Assembly: GCA_033557465.1 (NCBI GenBank) | Contig: CM066035.1 | Location: forward strand, 247,460,869-247,524,868 | From: Ichthyophis bannanicus | Lineage: Eukaryota > Chordata > Amphibia > Gymnophiona > Ichthyophiidae | DNA: 64,000 bases | Reading direction: 5' to 3' | Shown: one piece after another, positions 1 to 11,282 of the stretch | Layout of the letters: the number at the start of each line of letters is the position of its first letter | Numbering within the stretch: the first letter of the stretch is position 1 | Notes under the pieces: generated by a model | The model's database searches: none | What the model was told of the DNA's origin: nothing | What the model saw: the letters and a program-made list of their open reading frames with translations, nothing else | Translations under genes and position numbers: made by a program

Positions 1-600
1 AAATAGTACTGCGACTCGAAGGAAAAACCCAACAAAGGGAAGGACGCAGGATGCACAGGCAGCAGCCGGAACGCAGACTCTATATCGACCTTCGCCAAGG
101 ACGCCCCAGCCCCGCATTGCTGCACCAACGCAACAGTGGAATCAAAAGAAGCGTAGCGCACAGTACATCGCTCTCGAGGGATATGGTCGTTCACGGAATC
201 CCCGACAGGAGAGGATAAGTTATGAATTAGCCGGAACTTGCCCGGCTCCTTCTTGGGCACCACCCCCAGCGGGGACACCGTGAACGGGGAGAAGGGAGGC
301 TCGCGAAAGGGCCCGGCCACTCTGCCCAGCGCGCACTCCTCCGCAATCTTCCGCCGCGCCACCTCCCCCAGAGAGCACACCGAACTAGCGTTACGCGACC
401 CCCCCTCCGCAGGGGAACCCTGACACGGGATCTGAAAACCCTCCGAAAAACCCTCCAGTAAAACCCTCCACGCACCCCCCCGGCTCGCCCTGCCATACTC
501 CACCAGCCATGGGCGCATGACTTCGACTCGCACAGGCGTGGGAGCCAAAGACACGAGACCGCCCTCACTTGCCCCCCGCAGGAGCACCTGCCACGCACCT
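1..600 (-). pseudogene. Ngaro reverse transcriptase, N-terminal part, open at window edge
   Basis: Open minus-strand frame, different from the gag frame and overlapping its stop at 565-567. Readable segments are VEVMRPWLVEYGRASRGGAW near 480-540, a segment around ARRKIAEECALGRVAGPF near 310-365, then SPLGVVPKKEPGKFRLIHN near 210-275 and AKVDIESAFRLLPVHP near 45-95. The last carries the RT motif A aspartate. No in-frame ATG is obvious before the overlap, so it may be made by frameshifting or internal initiation. I cannot say whether the rest is intact because the catalytic box C lies beyond the edge. It is listed as a partial gene rather than a proven pseudogene. Confidence 0.75.
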
Positions 601-2308
601 CCTACTGCATTTAAGGGCCGCGTGTCCGCTGCCACACAAGGAACAAGCATGTTTAAACTTGCAGTCGGGGAACGGGCACGAGGATTTATTGAAACGCCAA
701 CACACGTCCGTGCCTGCCACCCCACCCCTGGGCTGAGGCGCCGGGGTGGCGGCCGACCGAAAGGGCCGAACGCCCCCCGGCGCCGCAGCAACTCCGGCCT
801 TCCCACCTCCCCCTGCGGCCCCAGCCGCCCGGCCCTTTGAGGACATCTGCGTCAACCACAAATTGATATCCTTCGTGCCCCATGATAGTTGCTTACTCTC
901 CTCCATCATGTCCCTGAACTCCTCATCGTAGTTCAGCCAAGCCCACCCGTCCTGCGCCTGCGCCGCCGCCAAAATCGTATCGCCGTAAGCCAAGAGCGCT
1001 CCGTACTGTTCCGGGAAATAATGACCTAAAACGCTGGCCAACCTTAAAAACGCCCGAGTCCAATTCAGGGTGTTGCGAGAAGGCTTGCGCACCCGACCCG
1101 CCTTCTCATCCTCCTTGCGCTTTTTCTTACTCTCGCCGAAGCGCCTACGGCCCTCAAGCAGGCGAAAGATATCAATATATTTTCGACGCTTGATCCGGTG
1201 CCGCAACTTCCGAGGGACACCCTCCCAAAGTTCCGCGCAACGCACCACTGCCGACCCGCCGCCTGCCTCCTTTTCACCCCCCGCAACCACCGAATCGTCA
1301 GAGGAAATCGTGGAAGAGGATGAGGAGGACGAAGAAGCCCTCCGGCAGCGACGCCCGTGTTTTCGCTTGACGGTCTCCTTTCCCCCGGCCACCGGAACCA
1401 CCTCAGGACCTTGCCCTCCCCCCACCGAACTGCCTGCGCCCGCAGGATACTCACCAGCCGTAAGAGGAAGAGGCGAAGACACCGGCAGGTGCGGACCCGC
1501 AGCAGCCGAACCGTCACGCTCCTCCACCGCACTAGCGGAGCCCGCTCGACCAGGGTCAATGCTGTCCATTCCGGGCAAATCCCGCCGAGGAACCTGAGGC
1601 AAAAGAGGAGAAAAAGCGGCAGGCCCTGCCCGCAAAGGGTTGGAAGCAACATTGGGTCCCACTCCCCAACCCCAGGCTGAGGACCCGAGGCCCCCCGCCT
1701 CCCACGCCGCCACCCCCCTCCCCCCCGTAACGGAGGTCCCGCCACCCCCGCCCCCTCTCCACCCATCCCAGGCCCCACCCCACTGCGCCGGCCCACACCA
1801 TGCGCCCCCCCCAAGCGGCCAAGCCCCCGGCGCTCCAAAAAAACCCAGCAGGCGGAGCATGCCCGCTCATAAACCCCGGGCTGGACCAACCGGAGGGAGG
1901 AAGGGGATACGTCCCAACCAACCCGCCGCCCTCTGCAGGAGAAGCTCCCACCTCCGGGTACCGGGCCCCCAACGCAGCCCCCGCCCCGGAGCGCTCCACC
2001 GTGGCACTGTCTACCTCACCCGAGACTCCGTCCCCGCCCTCCGAGCCGGAAGGCCCAAGCGTCCCGCTCCCCCGAGGCGCAGCCGAAACCGCCGGAGCAC
2101 GAGCCCGCACGGGCCGGCCCGCAGTACCAGAGCGCGTCCTCGGCGCCCTTCCTCTGCCCCGCCCTCCCTGCGGGACCCGAGCCACAGCCACCACCGCCTC
2201 CCCCTCGAGGGCAGGCACAGACCCAGGCCTCCCACGTCCCTTCCCCTTACGTGCAGCCCCCTTAGCCCCCACCTTTGCGGGAGCGGCCTTGCTAGACCGG
2301 CGAGCCAT
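565..2308 (-). pseudogene. Ngaro ORF1 (gag-like) with one frameshift
   Basis: The start is MARRSSKAAPAK at 2308, giving an Ala/Gly/Pro-rich N-terminus. The frame changes at the A7 run 1837-1843 (T7 in sense), and translation continues in the second frame to the stop at 565-567. The second half has a serine run near 1310-1340, a Lys/Arg stretch, a conserved block around LNWTRAFLRLASVLGHYFPEQY near 1000-1065, and a C-terminal CWRFNKSSCPFPDCKFKHAC zinc-finger motif near 640-700. This layout is known from Ngaro/DIRS first frames, which are thought to act as structural nucleic-acid-binding proteins. The frameshift in a homopolymer is probably a decay indel; a programmed slip or assembly error is possible. 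Confidence 0.7.
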
Positions 2309-2384
2309 ACTGGCAGCGCAGACCTAAGCGCAGAGTAGTGCCAGGAAGGCAATTAAATTAAGAGTACGGGGTTGGCACGTGCCC

Positions 2385-2465
2385 CGGCTGGGCCTGGAAC
2401 CTGCGACCCACAGGTCCCACAGGCGCTGGCGGAGCCCGCTGCACCACTGTGGGCACCTCAGGCGC
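2385..2465 (-). repeat. tRNA-like segment beside the Ngaro 5' end
   Basis: In the minus sense it shows a box-A-like TGGTGCAGCGGG and a box-B-like CAGGTTCCAGGCC about 35 bases later, then CAGCCGGGGC. It closely resembles the tRNA-like units inside the element at 51095-56130, which have GTGGTGCAGCGG and CACAGGTTCAAAGCCC. It could be a pol III-type SINE head or a tRNA-derived part of the Ngaro terminal repeat. It does not fold as a clean functional tRNA. Confidence 0.45.
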
Positions 2466-3900
2466 AGCCCTCCCCTTCAAAGGATTATAGCTATATAGAA
2501 ATAGCTATAAACATATAATTAGGTATGGCCCTGCAGTAAGACCTGCTGAAAATTGTTTTTTTTTTTTTTTTTTGGTAGTATTATTTCGTTCGTCTATGCA
2601 TTTATTATTATTATTTTTTTTTATAAGTTACCGGACCCAGCAGGAAGGCCCAGGCCCTCCACAGAGCCAGCCAACCGGGCAGTCAATGCCCAACAAAGAA
2701 ACCCCCCCCCCCGCGCCGACACGAAAGGGGGCCCTGCCGCCGAAATTAAGAACCCCAGCGACGGGCAGCCGGCCCGAAATCAGATGCCCCCTTAGGCCCA
2801 GGAAAACCCAAATTCCAACGACAAACCTTTTCCGCGGCTGGCCACGCTGCAAAGAGGGAGAGCGCACACCAGCGATCTCCCTCGCGTGCCGCCGCTCCGC
2901 CCCCGACCGGCACCAGCACCAATCGTGAGGCACTACGTGTGCACGCCACTTGCTGGTGCCGGCCGCACTCCTCCTACGCTCATCCCTCCCCCCCCCACCT
3001 ACCCACTGCCGCGAATCCACCGCCGCCAGGCTGGGGCCCCGGGAACCCGGTTACTGCCGGCCTCGGGACCCTGCCCAGCGGCGCGGCGACATTTAAGAGA
3101 ATGCAGAGAAAAACAGAAATCTCAGATCAGGACAAGAATGTTCAAAAATTATCAGACAACAAAGGTAGAAAAAATAATTTTATTTTCAATTTAGTGACTG
3201 GACTTTGCGCTACTTTTATATTTCACATAGTATGGAGAAATGCATCTCTTATCTGGTGTGCACCGCATGTGGAGTCTGGCTTCTTGAGGTTTCAGTTTAA
3301 TTTTTGTCTACATATTTTTATTTTTACTTTAGGTTGTGGTCACTTATTCTGTACTTGGTGAGGGTCTGTGTTCTGAGCGTGTGACCAAGGCCAGGTGTTC
3401 TGTTAACTTGGAGTTTGTACATATGGAACAGTAATGTAGTAATTTGACTTGTACAGCTTTTCAAATAGGTGTATGGATGTTTTGGGGCCCATTGCAGTAT
3501 TTATAGTGCTGCTTTTTTCTGGGTAGACCCCTTATTGTATGAGTTTTGGAAGTGTATGCTGGTATGGTATGGTAGATTTGGTTTTGTAGATCTTCAGTGA
3601 CTTTTGCAGTATTTTATATTAGTTCACAATATGCCTGGCGCTGAAGACTGTTTATGTTGTTGTTAGTGAGATGACCAGAATCAGATTTTATTTTATTTTT
3701 TTGGACTATCACAGCCTGTTTGTATGATGCTAAGTATTTTTATTTTGGCTATGCATTTGCTCTTTTGCTGCAATTTTCTTACAACACTGGATTTGAAGGA
3801 GAAATACTAACATTGCTTGAAAAGAGTTCACAAAGCGGTTTTGGGAAAAAGGAGGGTAGGGTGCAGCCAACATTGATAATAATGAGGGAAAGGCGCCAAT
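2466..3900. other. Intergenic: AT-rich and GC-rich patches, no gene recognised
   Basis: It holds an 18-base T run near 2555, then a GC-rich block to about 3100 that resembles the 5' region of a retroelement but has no protein motif I recognise. From there to about 3900 it is AT-rich with no convincing frame. The short open frames here look like chance. Confidence 0.4.
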
Positions 3901-3959
3901 TTATAGGTTGCAGGGGGGCACTAGAAACCCTAGCACTGGCCCTGATGAGAATCACAAAG

Positions 3960-5065
3960 AGAGTCAATCTTAACAACATGGTTCATAACAGTGTTTTTTA
4001 AACCCTCCATTAAAGTCTGTTGGTGCATAATCATATTAGCTTGATCTTCAAGTTTAGACTGTATCTGCTGGGTTTGACTAGAAATGACTACTGATAAATT
4101 AGCAATTGCATCCCAGCCTCCATGCCCTCTTATCCCGTGATACCAGCAACAGACCTAGAAGATTATCCACCTCAAACACCCTCAATACCCCAAGAAACTT
4201 CGCTAAATCACGCAAATGTACATCACAACGAGCAATTTCTTTGGCTGTCCCTTTGATTTGGAACTCTCTCCCTCCTGATTTACGTGCAATTGATGTTTTA
4301 AGTGACTTTCGTAAGCAATTAAAAACTTTACTTTTCATTGAGCACTATGGATCAACAAATGACTAAGATATCATCTATTGTATATATTTTATAAATAATC
4401 CACTATATTGTTAACCCTTGTTATTTTTCCTACATTACCATATGTTGTCATGTCTATACTGTTTATGTTTCCCTTGTTTATACCTTGTATTTCTTGTGAC
4501 CGCTTTGATTGAAGGAAAAGGCGGTATAAAAAACTTGTTAAATAAATAAATAAATAAAGAGTCTCCAGAGTAAATTTGTCCAGTCTTACCAGTACCACTG
4601 CTGGTGAGAGAGCCTCAGGAACAGCTGAACGAGAAGCAGAAGCAACCGACACACTAACTCCACTTTGGTCTCCTGATTCAGCCCCACTCAATGACATTAT
4701 TGGTGCCGCCGGCAAGCCTGACAACAGCAAAGATACCTCAGCATTTGCTGCTGCCGTGCCCCCTCGAACACTGAACTCCACCGCATTGCCTACTGACCGG
4801 GTGTCAGCTATGCTCCTGTGCAACTGTGCCATTAATACGGAGCGGGAGGAAGATGCTCCTCCAGGGATAGGGAAATGTCAGACTCCGAGGAAGATGCCAG
4901 GTATACTGACCATGGCATCAAAACCACTGGAGTCACACCAGAGCTTAACGATGCAGGAGCTTCCTGCAAGAAGAGATCCATAGGACCTAATACCAGTAGA
5001 TTTGGAGGATTCAAAGGTACCTTCCCTGAATCTGCCTTAGCCTTTCTCTTGCCTATAGGAAATGT
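3960..5065 (-). pseudogene. L1-type ORF1 remnant, split by an L2 insertion
   Basis: Minus-strand remains of an L1 ORF1 (RNA-binding chaperone of the L1 RNP). The N-terminal half begins near GKRKAKADSGK at about 5062; its ATG is damaged. It runs through an LDKFTLETL segment near 4560. After the inserted L2 (4107-4559) it resumes with a coiled-coil-like segment, WDAIANLSVVISSQTQQIQ, near 4030-4106. The same LETLWD-type junction occurs in the ORF1 copies at 57-58 kb and 60 kb, which supports the join. Stops and frame changes are present and the RNA-binding C-terminal part is not recognisable. Confidence 0.6.
4107..4559 (+). mobile_element. L2-clade LINE, 3' fragment
   Basis: It encodes the last part of an L2 reverse transcriptase protein (AVPLIWNSLPPDLRAID, then FRKQLKTLLF) and ends in the family 3' tail, with an ACCGC/GCGGT hairpin and (AAATA)n at 4484-4559. 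It sits inside the L1 ORF1 remnant. Flanking AGCCTCCA near 4098 and AGTCTCCA near 4559 look like an 8-base target duplication with one change. Confidence 0.75.
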
Positions 5066-5119
5066 GCAGAGCAACACAGAGTTCAGGCAGCTATCCTGAC
5101 ACACCCTCTTGGCACTGGG

Positions 5120-5545
5120 TCCACCACTATTTTTATATACCACCTTATCAATATGTCAAGGCGGTTTACAAGTAACAATGTGAATAGCGTTTAGTGCATG
5201 CAACATTAGGAATAAATTTTAAAAAACAATGCAAAAAATGAGCGAACAAAGAATTTAAATGAATGAATAAACATATCTACATAGAGTATACTTAGTTTAT
5301 ATGTAACGTTGCTAGAGGAGGGAGGGTGGTATAAAGGGAAGAGGCGAGAGTAGGCTGGGAGTACTATAGGTGCAGGGGAAGGATGGTCATAGGAGCTAAA
5401 TGATGGGTCCACCAAAGCGTTCAATGAAGAGGTGTGTTTTTAAACTTCTACAGAATTCTTCAAGGTTGTGCATGACCCGGATGTTATCCGGAAGTGTGTT
5501 CCATATATTCAGAGCATAGAGTGAAAATACTCTATTTGATGCAGA
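5120..5545 (-). mobile_element. L2-clade LINE, 3' fragment
   Basis: In minus sense it encodes an eroded L2 C-terminus (NIWNTLPD, then FCRSLKTHLF). It ends at 5120-5165 in a 3' tail whose hairpin is ACCGCCTT paired with AAGGTGGT. It lies just 5' of the L1 ORF1 remnant. Confidence 0.65.
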
Positions 5546-5559
5546 GTGTGTGCTCTTCC

Positions 5560-8105
5560 TGTCTGAAGGAGGAATGGTTACCAGAAGACTGGGGGGGGGG
5601 GGGGGGGGAGGCCAACATAACGGCTATTTTTAAAAAATGCTCCAGTGGGGATCTGGGAAAACTACAGACCAGTGGATTTACCAAAGAGAGGTCTTAACCT
5701 CAACAATCTGCTACATTTTTTTGAAGGCGTGAATAAACAGATGGATAACTGTGAGCCAGATGATGTAGTATATTAAGACTTTCAGAAAATGTTTGACAAA
5801 GTCCCACATCAGAAACTCCTGAGGAAATTTAAATCATGGCATAGGAGGCAATGGTATATTGTGGTTTGCGAAGTGGTTGAGAGACAAAAAAGAAGACAGC
5901 AGGAATGAATGGTCAATTTTCTCTCTGAAGGAAAGTGAATGGAGTACCAGAGGGATTTGTACCAGAGGGATTTGCACTTCTATTTAATATATACATAAAA
6001 TCAGTCTGCAATATCTTTAAAAAATTTGGTGTACTCTTATCATCTATATGCAGATGATATCATGATGTACATCCCGTTCACGATCCCTAACTTACCGATA
6101 CAACTCCTGTCAGATTGCTTCAATGAAATCATAACCTGGCTAAATGCCCAAAACCTCCAAATAAACCATTCAAAAACTGAAGTGCTAATTGTTACTAAAA
6201 ATCAATCCTATATTCCCCCAACACACATAACACTTCAAAACCATGAAATTAAAATAAAAAATGAAGTAAGATATTTAGGAGTTATTCTAGATAAACATCT
6301 TACAATGGATACTCATATCAGAAATACCACAAAGAAAATTTATTTCAAGCTTAAAATCCTTAAACAACTAAGACCTCTTGTATACATACAAGATTTTATC
6401 AGTATAATTCAAGCTACCATAACCCCCCCACTTCGACTTCGCTAATCTAATATTATTAAGTACAACAAAACAAAACATTAAAAGAATTCAACTTGCACAA
6501 AATGCAGCAGCTAGGATAATAATGAAAGTACATTCACATCAACATATAACACCAATACTAGCATCCCTTCACTGGCTACCAATACAAAGCAGGATAGTAT
6601 ACAAAACATTAATAACTTCATTTAAAACTCTAAATGATATGGCCCCAGTCACTCTAAGTAACTTAATCAGTATAGAACATTCAAAATCTACTCAAAGAAA
6701 AGGACAATTAAATAAACTAAAAACTCCCAAAGACTTCATAAAAGCAAATAAATTAACAAACAACAGAGCTTTTTCACACGCAGCTCCAACAATCTGGAAT
6801 TCCCTCCCAGATGATCTAAGAATGTTAACCGAGATCATTGAATTTCGTAAAAAATTGAAAACCTATCTATTTACTATGCATTACAACAATACTGATCATC
6901 CCTCAATTGATTTAGATAAAGGCTAACCAGTTTTTGTCTGAGGTGATCCAACAACCTAAACAGACAATTCCACCTAGCTGAAACTGTACTATGCACAATG
7001 CTAAAGCCCTACATAATGTGTGTCTGTATATAATGTATATAGTTTTCACTGTTTTGTTCTGTTCAGTTTTAACATTTGCTGTTTACTTATAATATTGCTT
7101 GTGGTTATAAGATGTTACATGTAAAACAAACTCTACTTTGTTGATTGTTGTTTATTGTGAACCGCAACTGATCTCTGGAAGATGCGGTATATAAATGATT
7201 GTTAAATAAATAAAATAAATAAATAAATTTGTACTGGGACCAGTGCTTTCTAGCATATTTATAAATTATTTAGAATTCAGAACAACTAGCACAGCAATTA
7301 AATTTAAAGATGAGACAAAATTATTCAAAGTTGTTAAATCACACGTGGATTGTGAGAAAATGCAGGAGGACCTTGGGAGACTGGGCATCCAAATAAATGT
7401 TGGATTAAATTTAATGTGGGCAGGTGTAAAGTGATGCATGTAGGGAAGAATAACCTAAACTATAGATACGCAATGTTAGATTTCACATTATGAGTCGCCA
7501 TCCAGGAAAAGTATCTGGGTGTCGTAGACAATACATTGAAATCTGTTCAGTGTGCAGCTGCAGTCAAAAAAGCAAACAGACTATTAGGAATCGTTAAAAG
7601 ACTAAGACAAAAGATATCATAATGCCTCTGTATTACTTTATGGTGTGACAGCACCTTGATTATTGCATGCAATTCTGATCTCCACATTTCAAAAAATATA
7701 TATAACGGTATTAGAAAAGGTACAGAGAAAGGTGACCAAAATGATAAAGGGGATGGAACAACCCTCCTATGAGGAAAGGCTAAAGAAGTTAGGGCTCTTC
7801 AGCTTGGAGAAGAGATGGCAGAGAGGAAATATGACAGAAGTCTATAAAATCCTGAATAGAGTTGGAATGGTGAGACCCAAACCAATTGTTTACTCTTTCA
7901 AATATATAAGAGGATGCACCATGATGCTAAAAAGTAGCATATTTTAAAACAGATGGCAGAAAATATTTCTCTCTCAATGTATAACTAATCTTTGGAACTC
8001 ATTGCTGAAGAATGTAGTAAAAAAAACAGGTAGTATAGCTGGGTTTAAAAAAGCTTGGACAAATTCCTGAAGGAAAAGTCCCCAAACCATTTTAAGGTAG
8101 TCCAA
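5560..8105 (+). mobile_element. CR1-type LINE fragment, split by an L2
   Basis: A degraded CR1 reverse transcriptase. The 5' part at 5560-5962 includes a DFQKMFDKVPHQKLL-like palm segment and a VPEG box. The 3' part at 7227-8105 has an ADDTKLF-like catalytic box (ADD damaged to DE), then VQRKVTKMIKGMEQPSYEER and the LKKLGLFSLEKRW region typical of the CR1 C-terminus. Multiple stops and frame changes make it a fossil. A 21-base G run lies at 5587-5608. The two halves are collinear around the L2 inserted at 5963-7226. Confidence 0.75.
5963..7226 (+). mobile_element. L2-clade LINE, 5'-truncated, inside CR1
   Basis: It carries the L2 RT from the YADD box (LYADDIMMYIP at about 6041-6073) through RYLGVILDKHL near 6270 and HITPILASLHWLPIQSRI near 6540-6600. 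It ends with the 3' hairpin tail ACCGCA...TGCGGT and (AAATA)n near 7157-7229. Frame breaks lie at about 6030 and 6440. ATTTGTAC on both sides (near 5955 and 7227) is a plausible target duplication, and removing the element restores the CR1 order. Confidence 0.8.
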
Positions 8106-8107
8106 GA

Positions 8108-8550
8108 GAAAACCACTGGTATATTTAGATTTCAGTAAAGCCTTTGAACTGTTCCTCACAGGCGACTTATAAACAAACTGAGCATCCTAGGGATGGACCC
8201 TAAAGTTACTGCTTGGGTTAGAAATTGTTTGAGTGGGAGGCGACGAAGGGTACAGGTAAATGGAGCTCACTCTGAGGAGAAGGAAGTTACCAGTGGTGTG
8301 CCCCAAGGATCTGTCCTTGGTCCGATTCTTTTTAACATCGTTGTTAGTGATATAGCGGAAAGGCTGTCGGGTAAGGTTTGGCTCTTTGCGGATGATACCA
8401 AAATCTGCAATAGAGTCGACACCCAGGAAGGTGTAGATAACACGAAGAAGGATCTAGCTAAGCTTGAAGACTGGTCTAGAATTTGGCAGCTGGGATTTAA
8501 TGTTAAAAAATGCAAGGTCATTCATTTGAGCTGCAGCAATCCTAAGGACT
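8108..8550 (+). mobile_element. Second CR1 fragment (RT palm)
   Basis: It encodes YLDFSKAFELF (near 8116), WVRNCLSGRRRRVQVNG, GVPQGSVLGPILFNI and FADDTKICNRVD (near 8386). This is the central CR1 RT, much better kept than the CR1 just upstream. It stops abruptly at about 8550, where the DIRS element begins on the opposite strand. Confidence 0.8.
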
Positions 8551-9000
8551 ACCCTGTTCCCATAGGAGCGGGTGTAAGGCCTGTCACAGACTAGGGCCTG
8601 AAGCTCACTCACCCGCCTGGCCAAGGTTAAGGCTACCAAGAAGAGTGTCTTCCAAGAAAGGAAGCGGAGAGGACAAGTAGCCATCGGCTCAAAAGGGGGG
8701 CGAGTCAGTTGCTGCAAGACCACATTCAACTCCCACTCAGGAGCTGGAGGACGGATTGGAGGCTTTAGTAAGAGCAAGCCTCTAAGAAATCTGGACACCA
8801 AGGGGTGATCCGACAGAGAATGTCCCTCCACCAGAGAGTGGTGAGCTGCTAGAGCTGAGAGGTGGACCCGAACAGAATTGGACTTAAGTCCCTGATTGGA
8901 TAAGTGCAGCAGGTACTGAAGTACTACTGGTACAGCACAAGATAAAGGATCCTCTGTACGTAGCTGACACCACACAGAAAACCTTTCCATTTCAGGGCAT
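8550..9000 (-). pseudogene. DIRS tyrosine recombinase, N-terminal part
   Basis: It encodes the core-binding half of a phage-integrase-type recombinase: a KSNSVRVHLSALAAHHSL segment, SRFLRGLLLLKPPIRPPAPEW, and then LARRVSELQALV, which carries the first catalytic arginine. The frame then runs into the CR1 junction. The HxxR and tyrosine parts of the active site are absent. This enzyme circularises and integrates DIRS cDNA. Confidence 0.75.
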
Positions 9001-9874
9001 AGGTTTTTCTAGTGGACTGCTTCCTAGAGGCTAGGACAACCTCCTCAACTTCCTGAGGTAGGCCCCAGGGAGCCAAAACTACCCTTGCAGCCTCCATGCC
9101 ATCAAATTGAGAGCTCTGAGATTTGGGTGCAGAAGGGATCCCTGATCCTGAGAGAGAAGGTCGGGCTGCAACCCCAGAGGTAGTGGGGGATCCACTGCCA
9201 GCTGAAGTAGAAGTAGAAACCAAGGCTGTCTCGGCCATCTGGGAGCTACCAGCAGGACCGAGACCTTGTCCTGAAGAACTTTGAACAGGGTTCAGGCCAC
9301 CAGGGGCATGGGAGGAAACGCAAAAAAGGAGGCCCTGGGACCAGGAAATCAGAAAAGTATCTGCTGCCAGCCGCAGAGGATGCGGTTGCCTGGAGCAGAA
9401 CCTTGTCAGTTGTTTGTTCGATGGACTGGCAAACAGATCTATGGTTGGAAGTCCCCATTTCAGGAAGATCTTCTGAACTACTAAGGGATGGAGCTGCCAT
9501 TCGTGGGGCTGCAGAATCCTGCTCAACCTGTCTGCCAGGTAGTTGTCCTGTCCAGGTAGATACACTGCATTGAGGAACATGTTGTGCTTGAGGGCAAACA
9601 AGCAAAGGTCCTGTGCCTCCTGACAAAGGAGCCTGGACCCAATTCTGCCCTGCTTGTTCACACAGAACATGGCTACTTGGTTGTCTGTTCGAACTAGGAC
9701 AGACTGATGAGCCAGTGTGTGAGAGAAAGTCTTGAGGGCTAACAGAATAGCACTGAGTTCCAGTAGATTGATCTGCTGTGTGGCCTCCAAGGGAGACCAC
9801 AGGCCCTGGGTGCACTTGTCTCGACAATGAGCCCCCCAGCCTTGCAGGGAGGCATCTGTGGTCAACACCACCAT
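8924..9874 (-). pseudogene. DIRS RNase H and linker to recombinase
   Basis: It opens with VVLTTDASLQGWGAH, the RNase H metal-binding Asp region. LLELSAILLALKTF (Glu) and LVRTDNQVAMFCVNKQG (Asp) follow, so three catalytic acids are visible. The downstream linker has PGQDNYLADRLSR and IDLFASPSNKQL, typical of DIRS elements. It is separated from its RT only by the inserted L2 tail. Confidence 0.8.
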
Positions 9875-9887
9875 TGTATATAGTCAA

Positions 9888-10097
9888 CACCACCATTGTA
9901 TATAGTTAACCAGGATATCCTTTATCAGATAACCCTCATTGTATTTAGTTTCCCCTATTTCGCCAAGTTATACTTCCTGTTAAATGTAATGACCAGACAT
10001 ATGTAAATTGTCGGATGTTTTTTGTTCAATGTAAACCACGCTGATGTCTAATAGTGCGGTATATAAGAATTGTTAATAAATAAATAAATAAAATAAA
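9888..10097 (+). mobile_element. L2 3' tail insertion in DIRS
   Basis: About 200 bases of non-coding sequence ending in the L2-type tail AACCACGCTGATG...GCGGTATATAAG and (AAATA)n. AACACCAC occurs on both sides; on the left it sits in a 22-base unit present twice in tandem at 9861-9904. It interrupts DIRS exactly between RT and RNase H. It could also be the 3' part of a SINE that shares this tail. Confidence 0.7.
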
Positions 10098-11238
10098 CAC
10101 CACTGTGAACCCAGGAATCTGAAAAGGCACCCCTTGCAGTAGATTGGGTGGGTGCAACCACCAGCAGAGGGAGTTCAGAAATTGTCTGGACACCCTTACT
10201 CTGTCTCTGAGGTTGCCTGTGGCCTGTGTCCACTGAGTTCGGAGGCACCACTGTGCAGGCCTCATATGGAGCCGGGCATTGGGGGTCACATGTACTGTCC
10301 AAGCCATGTGGCCAAGTAGCCTCAGGCAGAGCCTGGCGGAGACCAGTGACCTGTTGAGAAACTGGTTTGCCAAGTTTATCAGTCTTTGGGCCCTGTCTTC
10401 TGGCAAGAATGCCTTTGCCAGCAGAGAGTCCAATCTTGCCCCTATGAACTCCAAAGTTCTGGGAGGGGAGCAAAATGGACTTTGCGAAGTTTATGACAAA
10501 CCCCAGGTTTTGAAGAAGAGCAATAGTTTGGAGGGTGGCTTGTCTGGCCTCCTGGCAGGTCTGATCCCTGATGAGCCAGTCGTCCAGATAGGGGAAGACA
10601 AAGATGCCCTGATTTCTCAGGGAGGCCGCCACCACTGCCAGGCATTTGGTAAAGACCCTGGGAGTGGAGGTGAGGCCAAAAGGCAGCACTCTGTACTGAT
10701 AATGGTTTCCTCCCACCATGAACCTGAGGTATTTTCTGTGGTCTGGATGAATGAGGATGTGAGTGTACGCATCCTTTAAATCTAAGGAGCATAGCCAATC
10801 TCCCTGCTGGAGGTAGGGCAGCAGTGTTCCAAGAGTAAGCATCTTGAATTTCTCTTTCTCTAGGAACTTGTTGAGATTTCTGAGGTCGAGAATAGGCCAG
10901 AGGCCACCAGTTCTTTTGGGTACGAGAAAGTACCTGGAGTAGAACCCTTGACCTTGGAGGTGGAGAGGCACAGGCTCCACTGCCTTGTCCCGCAACAGAC
11001 CCTGGAGCTCCTGAAGGAGAAGATCTGTGTGCAGGGGAGGCCTTGGAGGCTCCCCTGGAAAGTATGGAGGAGGCAGCTGTTGGAAGTGTAGCATATAGCC
11101 CTTGTGGACGATGCTTAGCACCCAACTGTCTCCAGTGATGAGTGGCCACCTGTGGGCAAACAGGATAAGTCGACCTCCTGTGCAGGGTTGGGAGAGCAGG
11201 GACGGAGAGACTTTGCCTAAGGAGTCAAAAACCCCCAC
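10098..11238 (-). pseudogene. DIRS reverse transcriptase
   Basis: In order it shows FYSRYFLVPKRTGGLWPILD (fingers), LRNLNKFLEKEKFKM, SLDLKDAYTHILIHPDHRKY (motif A), QYRVLPFGLTSTPRVFTK (motif B) and FPYLDDWLI (motif C, YLDD box, near 10585). A frameshift near 10450 moves the thumb to another frame, where LINLANQFLNRSLVSARL and RLLGHMAWTVHV are legible. Family and domain order are clear; the copy is broken. Confidence 0.85.
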
Positions 11239-11282
11239 CCTTCTGAGTGGGAGCAGGGGCCGGAGGCTTGGGGGCCCTCTGC

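Larger units (their letters stand above)
1..2350 (-). mobile_element. Ngaro-like tyrosine-recombinase retrotransposon, 5' part
   Basis: Minus-strand element running off the left edge. It holds a gag-like first frame ending in a Cys/His-rich zinc-finger region, then a reverse transcriptase frame that overlaps the gag stop in another phase. Both protein types match Ngaro/DIRS-group elements of fish and amphibians. The recombinase and 3' end are outside the window. The GC-rich composition stops near 2350, where an AT-rich flank begins. No target-site duplication is expected for this group and none was sought. The Ngaro rather than DIRS assignment rests on the zinc-finger first frame and the RT style. 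Confidence 0.75.

Noticed and set aside
1070..2338. Several plus-strand frames of 100-230 codons
   Set aside because: Shadows of the GC-rich Ngaro ORF1 on the minus strand, which has the recognisable zinc-finger motif.
2553..3020. Frames around the T run and GC-rich block as a gene
   Set aside because: No motif, and overlapping frames on both strands of a GC-rich block; at most a retroelement 5' region.
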